Part shown: positions 8,763-17,294 of the stretch, piece after piece | Layout: the number at the start of each line of letters is the position of its first letter | Position numbering within the stretch: position 1 is the stretch's first letter | Origin: GCA-2746795 sp963747345 | GTDB taxonomy: Bacteria > Chloroflexota > Anaerolineae > Promineifilales > Promineifilaceae | NCBI GenBank assembly: GCA_963747345.1 | Contig: CAVVFA010000014.1 | Coordinates: 72,279 to 136,278 of the forward strand | DNA: 64,000 bases | Direction: 5' to 3' | Translations under genes and position numbers: made by a program | Notes under the pieces: generated by a model | Told to the model about the DNA's origin: nothing | Databases searched by the model: none | The model's input: the letters and a program-made list of their open reading frames with translations, nothing else

Positions 8763-9813
8763 GCAGTCGTTTCTCAATCTCCGCCACATCCGCTTGCATA
8801 AGTGCTAGATGCGGATAGTCGGGCTGATTTTCAAGCTGACGCTTGAGGTGATAGAGGCCATCGGCGAATTTTGCCATTTGCTCATACGCTTGCTGCGCCA
8901 AATCCGTGTCATTGGTGGCTTCCAAGCTGCGTGCCAGAAAATAGTAGGCCAGCAGATCGTATTCGGGTAGAGGCATTGTGGCTTGCGTGGCAGAAGCCAG
9001 GGCATCGGCCGATTGATCATATTTTTCTTGACGATATTGTGCCAGTCCCAAATGATAATAATAAAGCCCCAAGTTGGGGTCTAAATCCAGCGCCTGGTCA
9101 TAAATGGTTTCCGCCTCAGCAAAACGGTTCTCTGCCAGATAGATTTGGCCTAATGTGTTGTAGGCGGGATGCGCTTTGGAATTGTGTCTGATGGCGTCTT
9201 TGGCGTCCCGTTCCGCACGAGGGAAGTCGAGCATTGTCAAATAAATGAGCGCTCGCAGTTGATACGATTGCCAGAAATCGGGGCGCGCCTGGATGGAGCG
9301 TGTTACCAAGTCTAGGGCTTGCTCTGTGTTGCCGGCGCTGAATTGTCGCCGGGCAAAACGAAAGGAGATAGGCGTGTCGATGGCCCGCTGCACCACCAGC
9401 AAGCCAACGGTGATACCGACGCCCAACATGGTGTAGGTGGCGCTGCCGTAGACCATGCCAAAGGCGATGCCAATCATCGCCGGAATCGCTAGGAAAATAG
9501 CCCAGTTGCGCGTCCGTTTATCTGCATTGCGCGTCCAGATGATGAGGAAGATGAGCAAGCCTAAGCCTACCAGCAGGGTGACGATGCCGTAGAATTGCTC
9601 AGGCAGCAGCAAGTAGGCGCCGATGCCTGCCAACCACACCACGATGGTGATGCCGATGGGCAGGAGCAAGCTGGCCCGCATTTCCTGGCGGCGACGGGCG
9701 GCTTTTTGTTTTTGGATTCGTGTTTGTTGGCTCAAGATAGTTTGTTTGTCCTTTGGTCTTGTAGTCGGGTAGTCGAGAATTTTATACAAAGGGACGAAGG
9801 AACAAAGGGACAA
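8743..9813 (-). CDS. Membrane-anchored TPR protein
   Basis: Four hydrophobic segments (about residues 47-68, 75-92, 102-120 and 124-141 of the longest frame) precede a C-terminal run of TPR units. Examples are AHPAYNTLGQIYLAENRFAEAETIYDQALDLDPN and LGLYYYHLGLAQYRQEKYDQSADAL. The likely role is protein-protein scaffolding at the membrane. The first ~30 residues are encoded by simple repeated DNA, so the true start may be internal, for example the TTG before SQQTRIQKQ or the ATG of MRASLLLP. The C-terminal six residues come from heptamer-repeat DNA. Confidence 0.65.
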   Translation of the reverse strand: MSLCSFVPLYKILDYPTTRPKDKQTILSQQTRIQKQKAARRRQEMRASLLLPIGITIVVWLAGIGAYLLLPEQFYGIVTLLVGLGLLIFLIIWTRNADKRTRNWAIFLAIPAMIGIAFGMVYGSATYTMLGVGITVGLLVVQRAIDTPISFRFARRQFSAGNTEQALDLVTRSIQARPDFWQSYQLRALIYLTMLDFPRAERDAKDAIRHNSKAHPAYNTLGQIYLAENRFAEAETIYDQALDLDPNLGLYYYHLGLAQYRQEKYDQSADALASATQATMPLPEYDLLAYYFLARSLEATNDTDLAQQAYEQMAKFADGLYHLKRQLENQPDYPHLALMQADVAEIEKRLPVNSEQ

Positions 9814-9852
9814 AGAAAAACTTTGTTTCTTTCATCCTTTGTATCTTTGTAA
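9783..9852. repeat. Short-unit repeat hairpin (GGGACAAA-type)
   Basis: Degenerate units AAGGGACGAAGGAACAAAGG and AAAGGGACAAAG, then inverted CTTTGTTTCTTT and CCTTTGTATCTTTG. It lies between the M20 peptidase stop and the TPR gene start, with the same arrangement as the other heptamer hairpins. Confidence 0.6.
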
Positions 9853-9863
9853 TAAGCTCTTTT

Positions 9864-11021
9864 TTATTTACAAAAATCAACGGCCGTTTCTGCCAAAATG
9901 TGCGCTAAATCAAAGACGGATTGTACCTCAACCCACTCCTCAACACTATGCAGCCCGGCGCCGATGGGGCCGATGATGGCGGTGTCGATACCGGCGGTGG
10001 AGAGGATAGCGGCGTCAGTCCAGAAGGTGGCGCCGGTGTGGATGGGAGGATGTTGGAGAACGGCCGTTATCCCTTTCGCTAAGGATTGCACCACCGGCGC
10101 CTCTTCATCCACCTCAAATGCATCGCGGCCAAAAAGCGGTTTGACGGTTGCCTTGAAAGTGGGATCGGCGGCTTTGAGTTGGTTGATAATGGCTTGCAAT
10201 TCGGCCGTCGTTTGGGCGATAGTTTGGCCGGGGGTAGAACGCCATTCCATGCGCAGATGACAATGATCCGAGTAGATGCTGGGGGCGCTGCCGCCGCGCA
10301 GCATGGACGCATGGAGCGAGGGCGGCCCGGCCAGCGGATGTGGCGGACGCTGACGGAGGTCTTGTTCTAGTTTGTCCAGTTCAGCCAAAAAGCGACCCAT
10401 GCGCATGTTGGCATCAATGCCTTCCTGGTAACGGCTGCCATGCGCGGCGCGGCCAAACGTCTCCACGTCGAACCAGATGAAACCGCGATGGGCGCGGCAC
10501 AGGCTCATGTCGGTTGGCTCGGTGACGATAGCGCCATCTGCGGTGACGTGCTTTACCAAATCGTCCATACCAATGCTTTCGTATTCTTCGTCGGCAACGG
10601 CCGTTACCAACAAATCACCCGCCAGTTCCACCCCGCCATCGACCAACGCTTTCGTCGCGCCCAACATCGCCGCCAGACTACCTTTCATGTCTTGTGAGCC
10701 GCGCCCATACAAACGGCCGTCTTCCACCACCGCGCCAAAGGGGTCTTCCATACCTTCCACACCAACCGTGTCCAGATGAGCATTGAGGAGTAGAGAACGG
10801 CCGTTGCCCTTCCCTTTGAGCACCCCCACCACATTCACGCGGCTCTCACCCAAATCATAGACGGTCACAGCCAGCCCCAACTGGCGCATCGCCTCAGCCG
10901 TGTACGCACCAACTTCCGCCTCGCCAGGGCCATCAGCCGCTAAATCCGGGTTCACGGAGTTGATTTGCACCAAATCAACAAGTGTTTGTAAGGTGTATTT
11001 TTGGTCAATCGAAAATGTCAT
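9864..11021 (-). CDS. M20-family deacylase/peptidase (ArgE/DapE type)
   Basis: A 385-residue di-zinc hydrolase. Zn ligands and catalytic residues are visible in order: NAHLDTVG (His and catalytic Asp), YGRGSQDMKGSLA (bridging Asp), VADEEYES (catalytic Glu and ligand Glu), TEPTDM, and a C-terminal GLHSVEEWVEV His. The dimerisation domain lies between, with AAHGSRYQEGIDAN. It removes acyl or amino-acid groups from small amides; the exact substrate is not readable. The start at 11021 (MTFSIDQKY) is supported by AGGAG nine bases upstream. The open frame further upstream runs through a 113-bp repeat element ending about 14 bases before the start. Five AACGGCCGTT sites lie in the gene. Confidence 0.9.
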   Translation of the reverse strand: MTFSIDQKYTLQTLVDLVQINSVNPDLAADGPGEAEVGAYTAEAMRQLGLAVTVYDLGESRVNVVGVLKGKGNGRSLLLNAHLDTVGVEGMEDPFGAVVEDGRLYGRGSQDMKGSLAAMLGATKALVDGGVELAGDLLVTAVADEEYESIGMDDLVKHVTADGAIVTEPTDMSLCRAHRGFIWFDVETFGRAAHGSRYQEGIDANMRMGRFLAELDKLEQDLRQRPPHPLAGPPSLHASMLRGGSAPSIYSDHCHLRMEWRSTPGQTIAQTTAELQAIINQLKAADPTFKATVKPLFGRDAFEVDEEAPVVQSLAKGITAVLQHPPIHTGATFWTDAAILSTAGIDTAIIGPIGAGLHSVEEWVEVQSVFDLAHILAETAVDFCK

Positions 11022-11034
11022 AGCAATCTCCTGA

Positions 11035-11146
11035 TAGGTAAAAGCGGGAAAGTTTTCAGAAATAAAATTGCGCAAACCCGCTTTTCCTTGAAGAAAACCA
11101 CAATTTTGCGTGATGGTCATTTTGAAATCTTTCTGTGGTTTACCTG
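11035..11146. mobile_element. 115-bp MITE-like element, copy 1
   Basis: Starts TAGGTAAAAGCGGGAAAG and ends CTGTGGTTTACCTG. Two internal hairpins are visible: AAAGCGGG pairing with CCCGCTTT, and AACCACA pairing with TGTGGTT. It shares about 80-90 % of its bases by eye with the copies at 19086-19200 and 57689-57803. It sits immediately 5' of the ribosome-binding site of the M20 gene. It encodes no protein. Confidence 0.9.
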
Positions 11147-11273
11147 ACAAATTGAACCACAAGACAAACAGAACGCAATGATTTTTAAGTCATTGCGTTC
11201 TTTGCTCCTATCGGTTTCTTAATTTTGGTTGAGGAAATGCTGGCAGGTACATGCCAATAAGGCCACACCACAC

Positions 11274-13001
11274 TTAATTTTCTGGCGCTCCTTCTGCAAT
11301 CCAATCTGTCAGCGCTGAAAGCTCATCATCTAGAACCTGACCAAAATGCTCTCGTGGCTCTGATTGGCGCTGGATGAGCAGACTGTTGGTCGGGTCGCCA
11401 GGGATGATAACCGGTCCATCTTCGCTGCCAGCCATGATGCTTTCGTAGCTGCTCAAATCCAGACCCGCTTCCGCATTTGGCCCACTGTGACAAAACACAC
11501 AACGGCCGTTAAACATCGCCGCAAATGTTTCCTCATACGTGCGGGGAACCCCTACCAACAAATAAGGACTGGTATGCGCCATGATATAAAGTTGCCGTGC
11601 CAACACCGGTTCCAGGGCAGGCGAATCAAATCCGGTATAAATCCACTCCGAATCATGACAGGCAGAATTTCCGCAAAAAGACCCATCAGAAGGGGGCGTG
11701 CCTTCTAGCTGCGTATAATCCATGTCCGGATCATCCGGCACGTGACAAGCCGCGCAGGAAGAATCGATAGCCCCGCCGTGCAGCCCAATCCAACTGCTGT
11801 GAGTGTGTGAAGGCGGCTCCGGGCCGCGCACCAATTCAATGGATGTAACCAACGTTTGATTGTTAGAGACCACCGGCACGGCATGGCACAAATTGCACTC
11901 CAGGCGAATCGCTTCTTCCGTACCGGTGAGATGCTTGCCATCGTGACAGCGGAAACAGCCTGGGAAATCCTTATGCCCCAAATTATCGGGATGTGTATTC
12001 CAATCCAACTTTTGATCCGGAAAAACGATCAGGCTGCGGATGTCTGCTAAGACGCCGATGGCATCTTGTATTTCTGTCTCCCGTTCGGCAGCAATTTCCG
12101 GGTAATTGTCCTGATAAAAATCAGCCAACGAGGCGATGCCAGCTTGGGCTGCCTCTTCATCTGGATAGGTTGTTTGCACCAGATTGATGCCTTGTTGCCG
12201 GATTTCTGGCAGTTCCCGATCCAACAAACGTTTGCTCAGAGCCATATCTACCGCTTCGGTCGGGTTAGGCATGGAATGGGTGATCCGGTTGTGGCAGGTA
12301 ATGCAGTCCATACGTTCCAGAGTGGTGCCAGCCACATCTTCAGGGGTGATGCCGGATTCGATGTCGTAATATTCGGTGATAGTGCCATCGGCATTGACCG
12401 TACGCACGTAGGGAATCTCTTGTTCTAATTCGTCTGTAGGTAAATAGTAGACTTCGCTTTCAACGTGCCAGTGAATACCCCGGCCCAGCCCTTCACGTTG
12501 GCTGCCACCGCCCGTTTTTAAAAGGAGCAATGTCCGCTCAATTTCTGTGGCGTCTTCGTTTCCGAATTGTTGGACTTCACGCAAACTGTCATCGGAAAAT
12601 TTTTCTGGGTAGTGGCAGGTTTCACACGACTCACGAGCGGGGCGCATGGCACGAGAATGGATGGGATATTCGTAGTTTTTGGAGATGTTGAGCACCACAT
12701 GACGCAAATCACCTGCTTTGCGGGTAAATTGGGTGGTAACGACATCTCGACCAATGTGGCATTCCACACAGCGCACCCGCGCATGAGGCGAATGTAAATA
12801 AGCGCTGTATTGTGGGGGCATGGTGTGGCACGCCATGCCACAGAATTCAGGCGAGTTGGTGTAGGTCCAGGCTTCGACACTGCCATAACCAACTGCTAGA
12901 GTGACAATGCCTAACATGGCAAAGGGCAGGATACGAATCCAAATTGAGCTGCCTGCTGGGGGAAGGAAGAAGTTTTTGATGGCGGTTAAGATTATTCGCA
13001 T
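11274..13001 (-). CDS. Membrane-anchored multiheme cytochrome c (NapC/NirT-like N-terminus)
   Basis: A 575-residue periplasmic cytochrome anchored by an N-terminal helix (about residues 22-42). Seven canonical CxxCH haem sites are visible: CVECH, CETCH, CITCH, CFRCH, CNLCH, CAACH and CVFCH. Two expanded sites also occur, CGMACH (CxxxCH, as FCGMACHTM in NapC/NrfH style) and CGNSACH. The last ~90 residues form a small mono-haem domain of the kind seen in planctomycete/Chloroflexi cytochromes (GRCVFCHSG ... HFGQVLDDELSALTDWIAEGAP). Probable role is electron transfer between the quinone pool and periplasmic redox partners. It is the second gene of an operon, 29 bases after the lipoprotein cytochrome gene. 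Confidence 0.9.
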   Translation of the reverse strand: MRIILTAIKNFFLPPAGSSIWIRILPFAMLGIVTLAVGYGSVEAWTYTNSPEFCGMACHTMPPQYSAYLHSPHARVRCVECHIGRDVVTTQFTRKAGDLRHVVLNISKNYEYPIHSRAMRPARESCETCHYPEKFSDDSLREVQQFGNEDATEIERTLLLLKTGGGSQREGLGRGIHWHVESEVYYLPTDELEQEIPYVRTVNADGTITEYYDIESGITPEDVAGTTLERMDCITCHNRITHSMPNPTEAVDMALSKRLLDRELPEIRQQGINLVQTTYPDEEAAQAGIASLADFYQDNYPEIAAERETEIQDAIGVLADIRSLIVFPDQKLDWNTHPDNLGHKDFPGCFRCHDGKHLTGTEEAIRLECNLCHAVPVVSNNQTLVTSIELVRGPEPPSHTHSSWIGLHGGAIDSSCAACHVPDDPDMDYTQLEGTPPSDGSFCGNSACHDSEWIYTGFDSPALEPVLARQLYIMAHTSPYLLVGVPRTYEETFAAMFNGRCVFCHSGPNAEAGLDLSSYESIMAGSEDGPVIIPGDPTNSLLIQRQSEPREHFGQVLDDELSALTDWIAEGAPEN

Positions 13002-13030
13002 GGCATCACCTTTTTTACAATAAATATGAG

Positions 13031-14314
13031 CTACGGTTCTGGGGTGGGGGTAACGGCCGTTTCCCCTTCAATTGCTTCTGATGTGGGAGTGGGTGCAGGA
13101 GTAGGTGTCTGTTTCGTATGATACCCCTCGGCCACACCGGCCAACGTTTCCCCATCCAACGCAGAGACATCACGGCCGTTATGGCAGTGACCACAAGCAT
13201 ACGTGAGCGTGAGATAGGGCATCACAAACAGACCATCATCACTGAACTGTGGGGCATCTGGGTCTGTATTGATGGAAAATTGGTGGGAGCGCACGTCGGC
13301 GATATGTAAATCCAGGTTGCCTTGGGCCGATTTTGCCATCGGGGGCATGTGGCAGTCGGTGCAGTCTACCCCTAGATGTTTGCGATTGTTTTGTATCGCT
13401 TCATTTTGCCAGTGGCACGTTTCGCATACCTGACGTATGCCCTGGTTGGGGTTCACGGTTTCGTCGGCAAAAAGGGCACTGGCATGAGGGTCATGGCAGT
13501 CGATGCAGTCCAAAGCGAAATGGCGTGAATTATACAAATCCTCAAACTGAATCTGGTTCATCTCAAAGCCGTCACTGGCATCCATGAGGGCTGGATTGTC
13601 ATGCGCGTGGCAGTCACCACAAAGCTGTGAAGCACGTTCCACTACCATGCGGATGCCTTGCGGATCGGTTGCGTGCAGGCTGCCTGGCCCATGACACCGT
13701 TCACATTGCACCCCCGCCAGCGCCCAGGAACCCGAAATGCCGTCTAAGTTATCCTGATGGCCTTGTGGGGCGTAACCAGTGGTGTGGCAGGTGGCGCAGT
13801 CGAAGGGAATTTGTTCGCCAGCATGATAGGGCACCCATTCAGCATCTGCCCCTACTTCTTCATTGGCGAAGTTATATTGGGTAGCTTCACCTTCAGCGCC
13901 TGTGAGCACATAGCCATCTGCGCCGATAAACCGCGCTTTCCAGCCATAACCGCTGATGACATAGGCGATGTCGTCCCAGGTATACCCTTCTGGCGGATTG
14001 GGCACGCCGCCGTTCATGTCGGCATACGGCATTTCTGGGGGTTGGCTATTTTCGATTTTGGTCAGGGCAAAAGGGTGTCCCGAAAGGGAAAAAGAGGCAA
14101 AGATTTCTTCGTGGCATTCGCCACAGGCAGCCATGCCAATATACGTCTGGCTGGCTGTGGCATTTTCACCTGATGGTCCAGGTGGTCCTACAGGACCAGG
14201 TGCGCCGGCAGGCCCTAATGGGCCTGCCGGCCCTTGGCTCCCCGCACATCCCGTTAAGAAAAACCACACCATTACAAGCATACTCATGACGGAAATGGGT
14301 CTGCGACGTATCAT
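13031..14314 (-). CDS. Octaheme cytochrome c lipoprotein with collagen-like linker
   Basis: A 427-residue exported lipoprotein: basic start MIRRRP, hydrophobic stretch, lipobox LTGC. Directly after the lipidated Cys come about eight Gly-X-Y triplets rich in Pro, a collagen-like stalk. The body holds eight CxxCH sites: CGECH, CATCH, CERCH, CGDCH, CIDCH, CETCH, CTDCH and CGHCH. The layout resembles cytochrome c554/octahaem reductases. The C-terminus is a low-complexity TPTPAPTPTS tail. The start at 14314 has AAAGGAG seven bases upstream; a longer frame exists but lacks a site. It probably passes electrons to or from the NapC-like protein encoded next. Electron donor and acceptor are unknown. 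Confidence 0.9.
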   Translation of the reverse strand: MIRRRPISVMSMLVMVWFFLTGCAGSQGPAGPLGPAGAPGPVGPPGPSGENATASQTYIGMAACGECHEEIFASFSLSGHPFALTKIENSQPPEMPYADMNGGVPNPPEGYTWDDIAYVISGYGWKARFIGADGYVLTGAEGEATQYNFANEEVGADAEWVPYHAGEQIPFDCATCHTTGYAPQGHQDNLDGISGSWALAGVQCERCHGPGSLHATDPQGIRMVVERASQLCGDCHAHDNPALMDASDGFEMNQIQFEDLYNSRHFALDCIDCHDPHASALFADETVNPNQGIRQVCETCHWQNEAIQNNRKHLGVDCTDCHMPPMAKSAQGNLDLHIADVRSHQFSINTDPDAPQFSDDGLFVMPYLTLTYACGHCHNGRDVSALDGETLAGVAEGYHTKQTPTPAPTPTSEAIEGETAVTPTPEP

Positions 14315-14521
14315 GTCGACTCCTTTGGGATTATGGGGCTTGGAAAATTGCAAAATGTTAACGACTGTTATGAACAGTAAACGAAGGGAAGCAATTGTTA
14401 ACAGGGGCAAAAGTCATGAATATTTGTGATGATTGTCATGTGTTTAAGTGCATTTTCTTCAATCGAGTATTTATTGCCTAAGTTTGACAAGCAATCCAGG
14501 CATTGTTACGATTGAGAAAAA

Positions 14522-14539
14522 TTCAAACATTTGTTTGAA
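14522..14539. promoter_or_regulatory. Candidate TetR operator
   Basis: TTCAAACA-TT-TGTTTGAA, two perfect 8-bp arms with a 2-bp centre, lies 28 bases before the TetR gene start and in the divergent region shared with the cytochrome operon. Size and symmetry fit a TetR-family site. Autoregulation and control of the cytochromes are inference. Confidence 0.55.
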
Positions 14540-14567
14540 CATCTAATAATTATTACCTTTTTCAAGC

Positions 14568-15173
14568 ATGACAAAACAAAACAATAAGAAGAAACGAGAA
14601 ACTGAAGTCTACGTCACCGCTGCCCGCCTCTTTGCGCGAAAAGGGTTCCATGCCACCCGTATGCAAGATATTGCCGATGAACTTGGGATGCAAAAAGGCA
14701 GTCTTTACTATTACTTCAACTCCAAAGATGAATTGCTCAGGGAACTGGTCACAGGTTCCGTGCAGGAAGCGCAAAGCAGCCTGCAAACCATTCTCGATTC
14801 TGACCACTCCCCCGCCCAAAAACTGGCTTCGGCCATTGACGAACATCTGCGTATTTTGCAGCAAAACGCAGACCTGCATCTGATCAACGCGCAGGAAATA
14901 TTGATGTCATTGGATGAGGAAACGGCCGTTACCACCAACACCCTCCTCAAAAACTACGAAAACATCTGGGCCTCCATCCTGCAAGAAGGCATCGACGCCG
15001 GTGATTTCCGCCCGGATCTCGACCGAAAAATTGTCATCAAAGCGCTGCTCGGCCTATGCAACTCCACCCTCACCTGGTTCGAGCCAACAGGGAGACTCAC
15101 CAGCCAACAAATCGCCGACATCTTTACTAACCTGATTATCAATGGCTTGCATTCTCCGCATACCGCACGTTAA
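14568..15173 (+). CDS. TetR/AcrR-family transcriptional regulator
   Basis: A 201-residue one-component regulator. The N-terminal HTH spans residues ~10-56 (AARLFARKGFHATRMQDIADELGMQKGSLYYYFNSKDELL), a textbook TetR_N with the YYYFNSK recognition end. The rest is a helical ligand-binding domain. It is divergent from the multiheme cytochrome operon, with a palindrome in between, so it may control that operon and itself. The ligand is not readable; members of this type often sense acyl-CoAs. Confidence 0.9.
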   Translation: MTKQNNKKKRETEVYVTAARLFARKGFHATRMQDIADELGMQKGSLYYYFNSKDELLRELVTGSVQEAQSSLQTILDSDHSPAQKLASAIDEHLRILQQNADLHLINAQEILMSLDEETAVTTNTLLKNYENIWASILQEGIDAGDFRPDLDRKIVIKALLGLCNSTLTWFEPTGRLTSQQIADIFTNLIINGLHSPHTAR

Positions 15174-15302
15174 CATTCCTCCTTGCAACGAATTAACGTG
15201 AATTCAAATGAAATCATCTGCTGTACCATAGGATTTCAATTCCATCCAAACATCGTCATATGTTACAATGCGCCTATAAATTGAACTGAATTGGAGATAA
15301 CT

Positions 15303-15524
15303 ATGACTTACTCCGAAATTGTTAATTCCGTAAAAAATTTACCCTATGAACAAAGAGTGTCGTTGATAGAAATGTTGGCACAATCTCTTCGAGATGAACA
15401 AACGGATTCTAAGCAATCCACTCTCGCCAGAGTACGCGGATTGCTCAAAAGCGATGACATGCCGCAAACTAAACAGCTATTAGCTGACGATTATGCAGAT
15501 TATCTCATTGAGAAATATTTATGA
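15303..15524 (+). CDS. Antitoxin of PIN-type toxin-antitoxin pair
   Basis: A 73-residue protein (MTYSEIVNSVKNLPYEQR...). The N-terminus looks like a small helical DNA-binding or dimerisation domain found in antitoxins paired with PIN toxins, and the acidic C-terminus (ADDYADYLIEKYL) probably masks the toxin. The start at 15303 is supported by TTGGAGATAACT just upstream. Its stop overlaps the start of the toxin gene by four bases (ATGA), indicating translational coupling. Confidence 0.75.
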   Translation: MTYSEIVNSVKNLPYEQRVSLIEMLAQSLRDEQTDSKQSTLARVRGLLKSDDMPQTKQLLADDYADYLIEKYL

Positions 15525-15940
15525 TGCGCGTCTTGTTAGATACTGATGTTATTCTCGATCTATTCCTAGACAGAGAGCCTTTTGCGGAAGATTCAGCCAC
15601 GCTCTGGGCTGCTCATGAAAGTGGGCAACTTGTCACATACATTTCTGCAATCACTCCCGTTAATCTTTTTTATATCGCCCGAAAACTGAAAGATCGGACT
15701 ATTGCTAAACAAGCCGTTGTAGATTTATTAGCTACGCTCCCTGTATGCTTGGTTGATCATTCCGTCTTACAAAATGGGCTGAATGCTGGATTTGAGGATT
15801 ATGAAGATGCCGTACAGTATTCAAGCGCATTAGCAATCAGTCTTGATGCGATCCTTACGCGAAATACAAAAGATTATAAATCAGCAAAACTCCCTGTTTA
15901 CACCCCCTCAGAATTTCTGCAAAAATTCCCAATCAAGTGA
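15521..15940 (+). CDS. PIN-domain toxin (VapC-like ribonuclease)
   Basis: A 139-residue PIN-fold protein. The first acidic motif is LLDTDVILDLFL. A central SAITPVNLFYIARKL follows, then the third-site region FEDYEDAVQYSSALAISLDAILTRNTKDY with the acidic pair and the Asn/Asp end. It would be a Mg-dependent endoribonuclease neutralised by the upstream 73-residue protein. The region is A/T-richer than its neighbours and has no AACGGCCGTT in about 2 kb, consistent with acquisition. Confidence 0.85.
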   Translation: MMRVLLDTDVILDLFLDREPFAEDSATLWAAHESGQLVTYISAITPVNLFYIARKLKDRTIAKQAVVDLLATLPVCLVDHSVLQNGLNAGFEDYEDAVQYSSALAISLDAILTRNTKDYKSAKLPVYTPSEFLQKFPIK

Positions 15941-15965
15941 TTTGATTAAAAATCAGGAGTAATCC

Positions 15966-17174
15966 ATGCAAGAAGCCTATATTTTCGACGCAATCAGAAC
16001 CCCGCGTGGCAAGGGTAAAGCCAACGGGAGTTTGTATCAAGTGACGCCCATCGATTTGGTGGCCTCGCTCATGAAAGAGTTGGAACAGCGCCACGACCTC
16101 GACACCTCCCAAGTCGATGATGTGATTCTGGGCTGTGTGACGCCAATTGGGGATCAGGGGGCAGACATTGCCCGCACGGCCGCCCTTTACGCCAATTGGC
16201 ATGTGGACGTGCCAGGGGTGCAAGTCAATCGCTTTTGCGCTTCAGGGCTGGAGACGGTGAACACGGCCGCGATGAAGGTGCGCTCCGGCTGGGAACATTT
16301 AGTCGTAGCTGGCGGCGTCGAGTCGATGTCACGGGTGCCGATGGGTTCAGACGGGGGTGCCTGGATGGAGGACGCCAAAGTCAGAGAAGCGACTCATTTT
16401 GTGCCGCAAGGGGTCAGTGCTGACCTGATTGCCACCCTGGAAGGGTTTAGTCGTGAAGCACTAGACCAATTCGCCCTGCATTCACAACAACGCGCTGCTT
16501 TTGCTCGGGAAAACGGCCGTTTTCAAAAATCCATCATCCCCGTCACAGATACGAACGGCTTGCCCATCCTCGACCACGACGAACTCATCCGCCCCAGCAC
16601 CACCCTGGAAGGACTTGGCGGTCTCAAACCCGCCTTCCAAATGATGGGCGACATGGGCTTCGATGCCATCGCCAAGCAGCGCTACCCTGAAGTGGCGCAA
16701 ATCAACCATGTGCATACCGCTGGCAATTCATCTGGTATTGTCGATGGGGCAGCGCTGGTGCTGGTCGGCAGCAAAGAAAAAGGGGAAGCGCTGGGGCTAA
16801 AACCGCGAGCCAAAGTGAGGGCGGCGGCGCTCGTCGGCACAGAACCAACCATCATGCTCGTGGGGCCTGGGCCAGCCTCCAAGAAGGCGCTGAAACAGGC
16901 GGGCATGGCAGTCAGCGACATCGACCTGTTTGAAGTCAATGAAGCGTTTGCTGCCGTGGTGATGCGTTTCATGCGCGATATGGGCATCGAAGGCACAGAG
17001 AAAATCAACGTCAACGGGGGCGCGATTGCCATGGGTCATCCGCTGGGCGCGACGGGTGCGATGCTGCTCGGCACAGTCCTGGACGAGTTGGAACGACAAG
17101 ATTTGACGACCGGTTTAATTACACTCTGTGTCGGTGGCGGCATGGGCATTGCCACGATTATTGAGCGGGTTTGA
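15966..17174 (+). CDS. Acetyl-CoA acyltransferase (thiolase)
   Basis: A 402-residue thiolase. Nucleophilic Cys is in NRFCASGLE, the base His in GGAIAMGHPLGATGA, and the second catalytic Cys in LCVGGGMG. It cleaves 3-ketoacyl-CoA, the last step of beta-oxidation, or condenses acetyl-CoA. AGGAG lies seven bases before the start. It may act with the acyl-CoA dehydrogenase at 5916. Confidence 0.95.
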   Translation: MQEAYIFDAIRTPRGKGKANGSLYQVTPIDLVASLMKELEQRHDLDTSQVDDVILGCVTPIGDQGADIARTAALYANWHVDVPGVQVNRFCASGLETVNTAAMKVRSGWEHLVVAGGVESMSRVPMGSDGGAWMEDAKVREATHFVPQGVSADLIATLEGFSREALDQFALHSQQRAAFARENGRFQKSIIPVTDTNGLPILDHDELIRPSTTLEGLGGLKPAFQMMGDMGFDAIAKQRYPEVAQINHVHTAGNSSGIVDGAALVLVGSKEKGEALGLKPRAKVRAAALVGTEPTIMLVGPGPASKKALKQAGMAVSDIDLFEVNEAFAAVVMRFMRDMGIEGTEKINVNGGAIAMGHPLGATGAMLLGTVLDELERQDLTTGLITLCVGGGMGIATIIERV

Positions 17175-17225
17175 TGTTTTTGGGACATTTGGGAGGGGGA
17201 AACGGCCGTTACCATCAAAAAATTC

Positions 17226-17268
17226 TTGACATCAAAATGATGGCCTGCTATAATGCAACCGGTTGCAT
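17226..17268 (+). promoter_or_regulatory. Sigma-70 promoter with LacI-type operator
   Basis: Consensus -35 TTGACA (17226-17231), 17-base spacer, consensus -10 TATAAT (17249-17254). The perfect 16-bp palindrome ATGCAACCGGTTGCAT (17253-17268) starts on the last two bases of the -10. A bound LacI-family repressor would block the start site. The palindrome core recurs twice after the LacI gene, so autorepression is likely. Confidence 0.85.
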
Positions 17269-17294
17269 GAATAATGCAAGGAATGATGCAAATC

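Noticed and set aside
13968..14429. Plus-strand frame with a Gly-Pro-rich end, opposite the cytochrome lipoprotein
   Set aside because: The Gly-X-Y DNA repeat reads as Gly/Pro on both strands. The minus-strand frame has lipobox and haem motifs and is the real gene.
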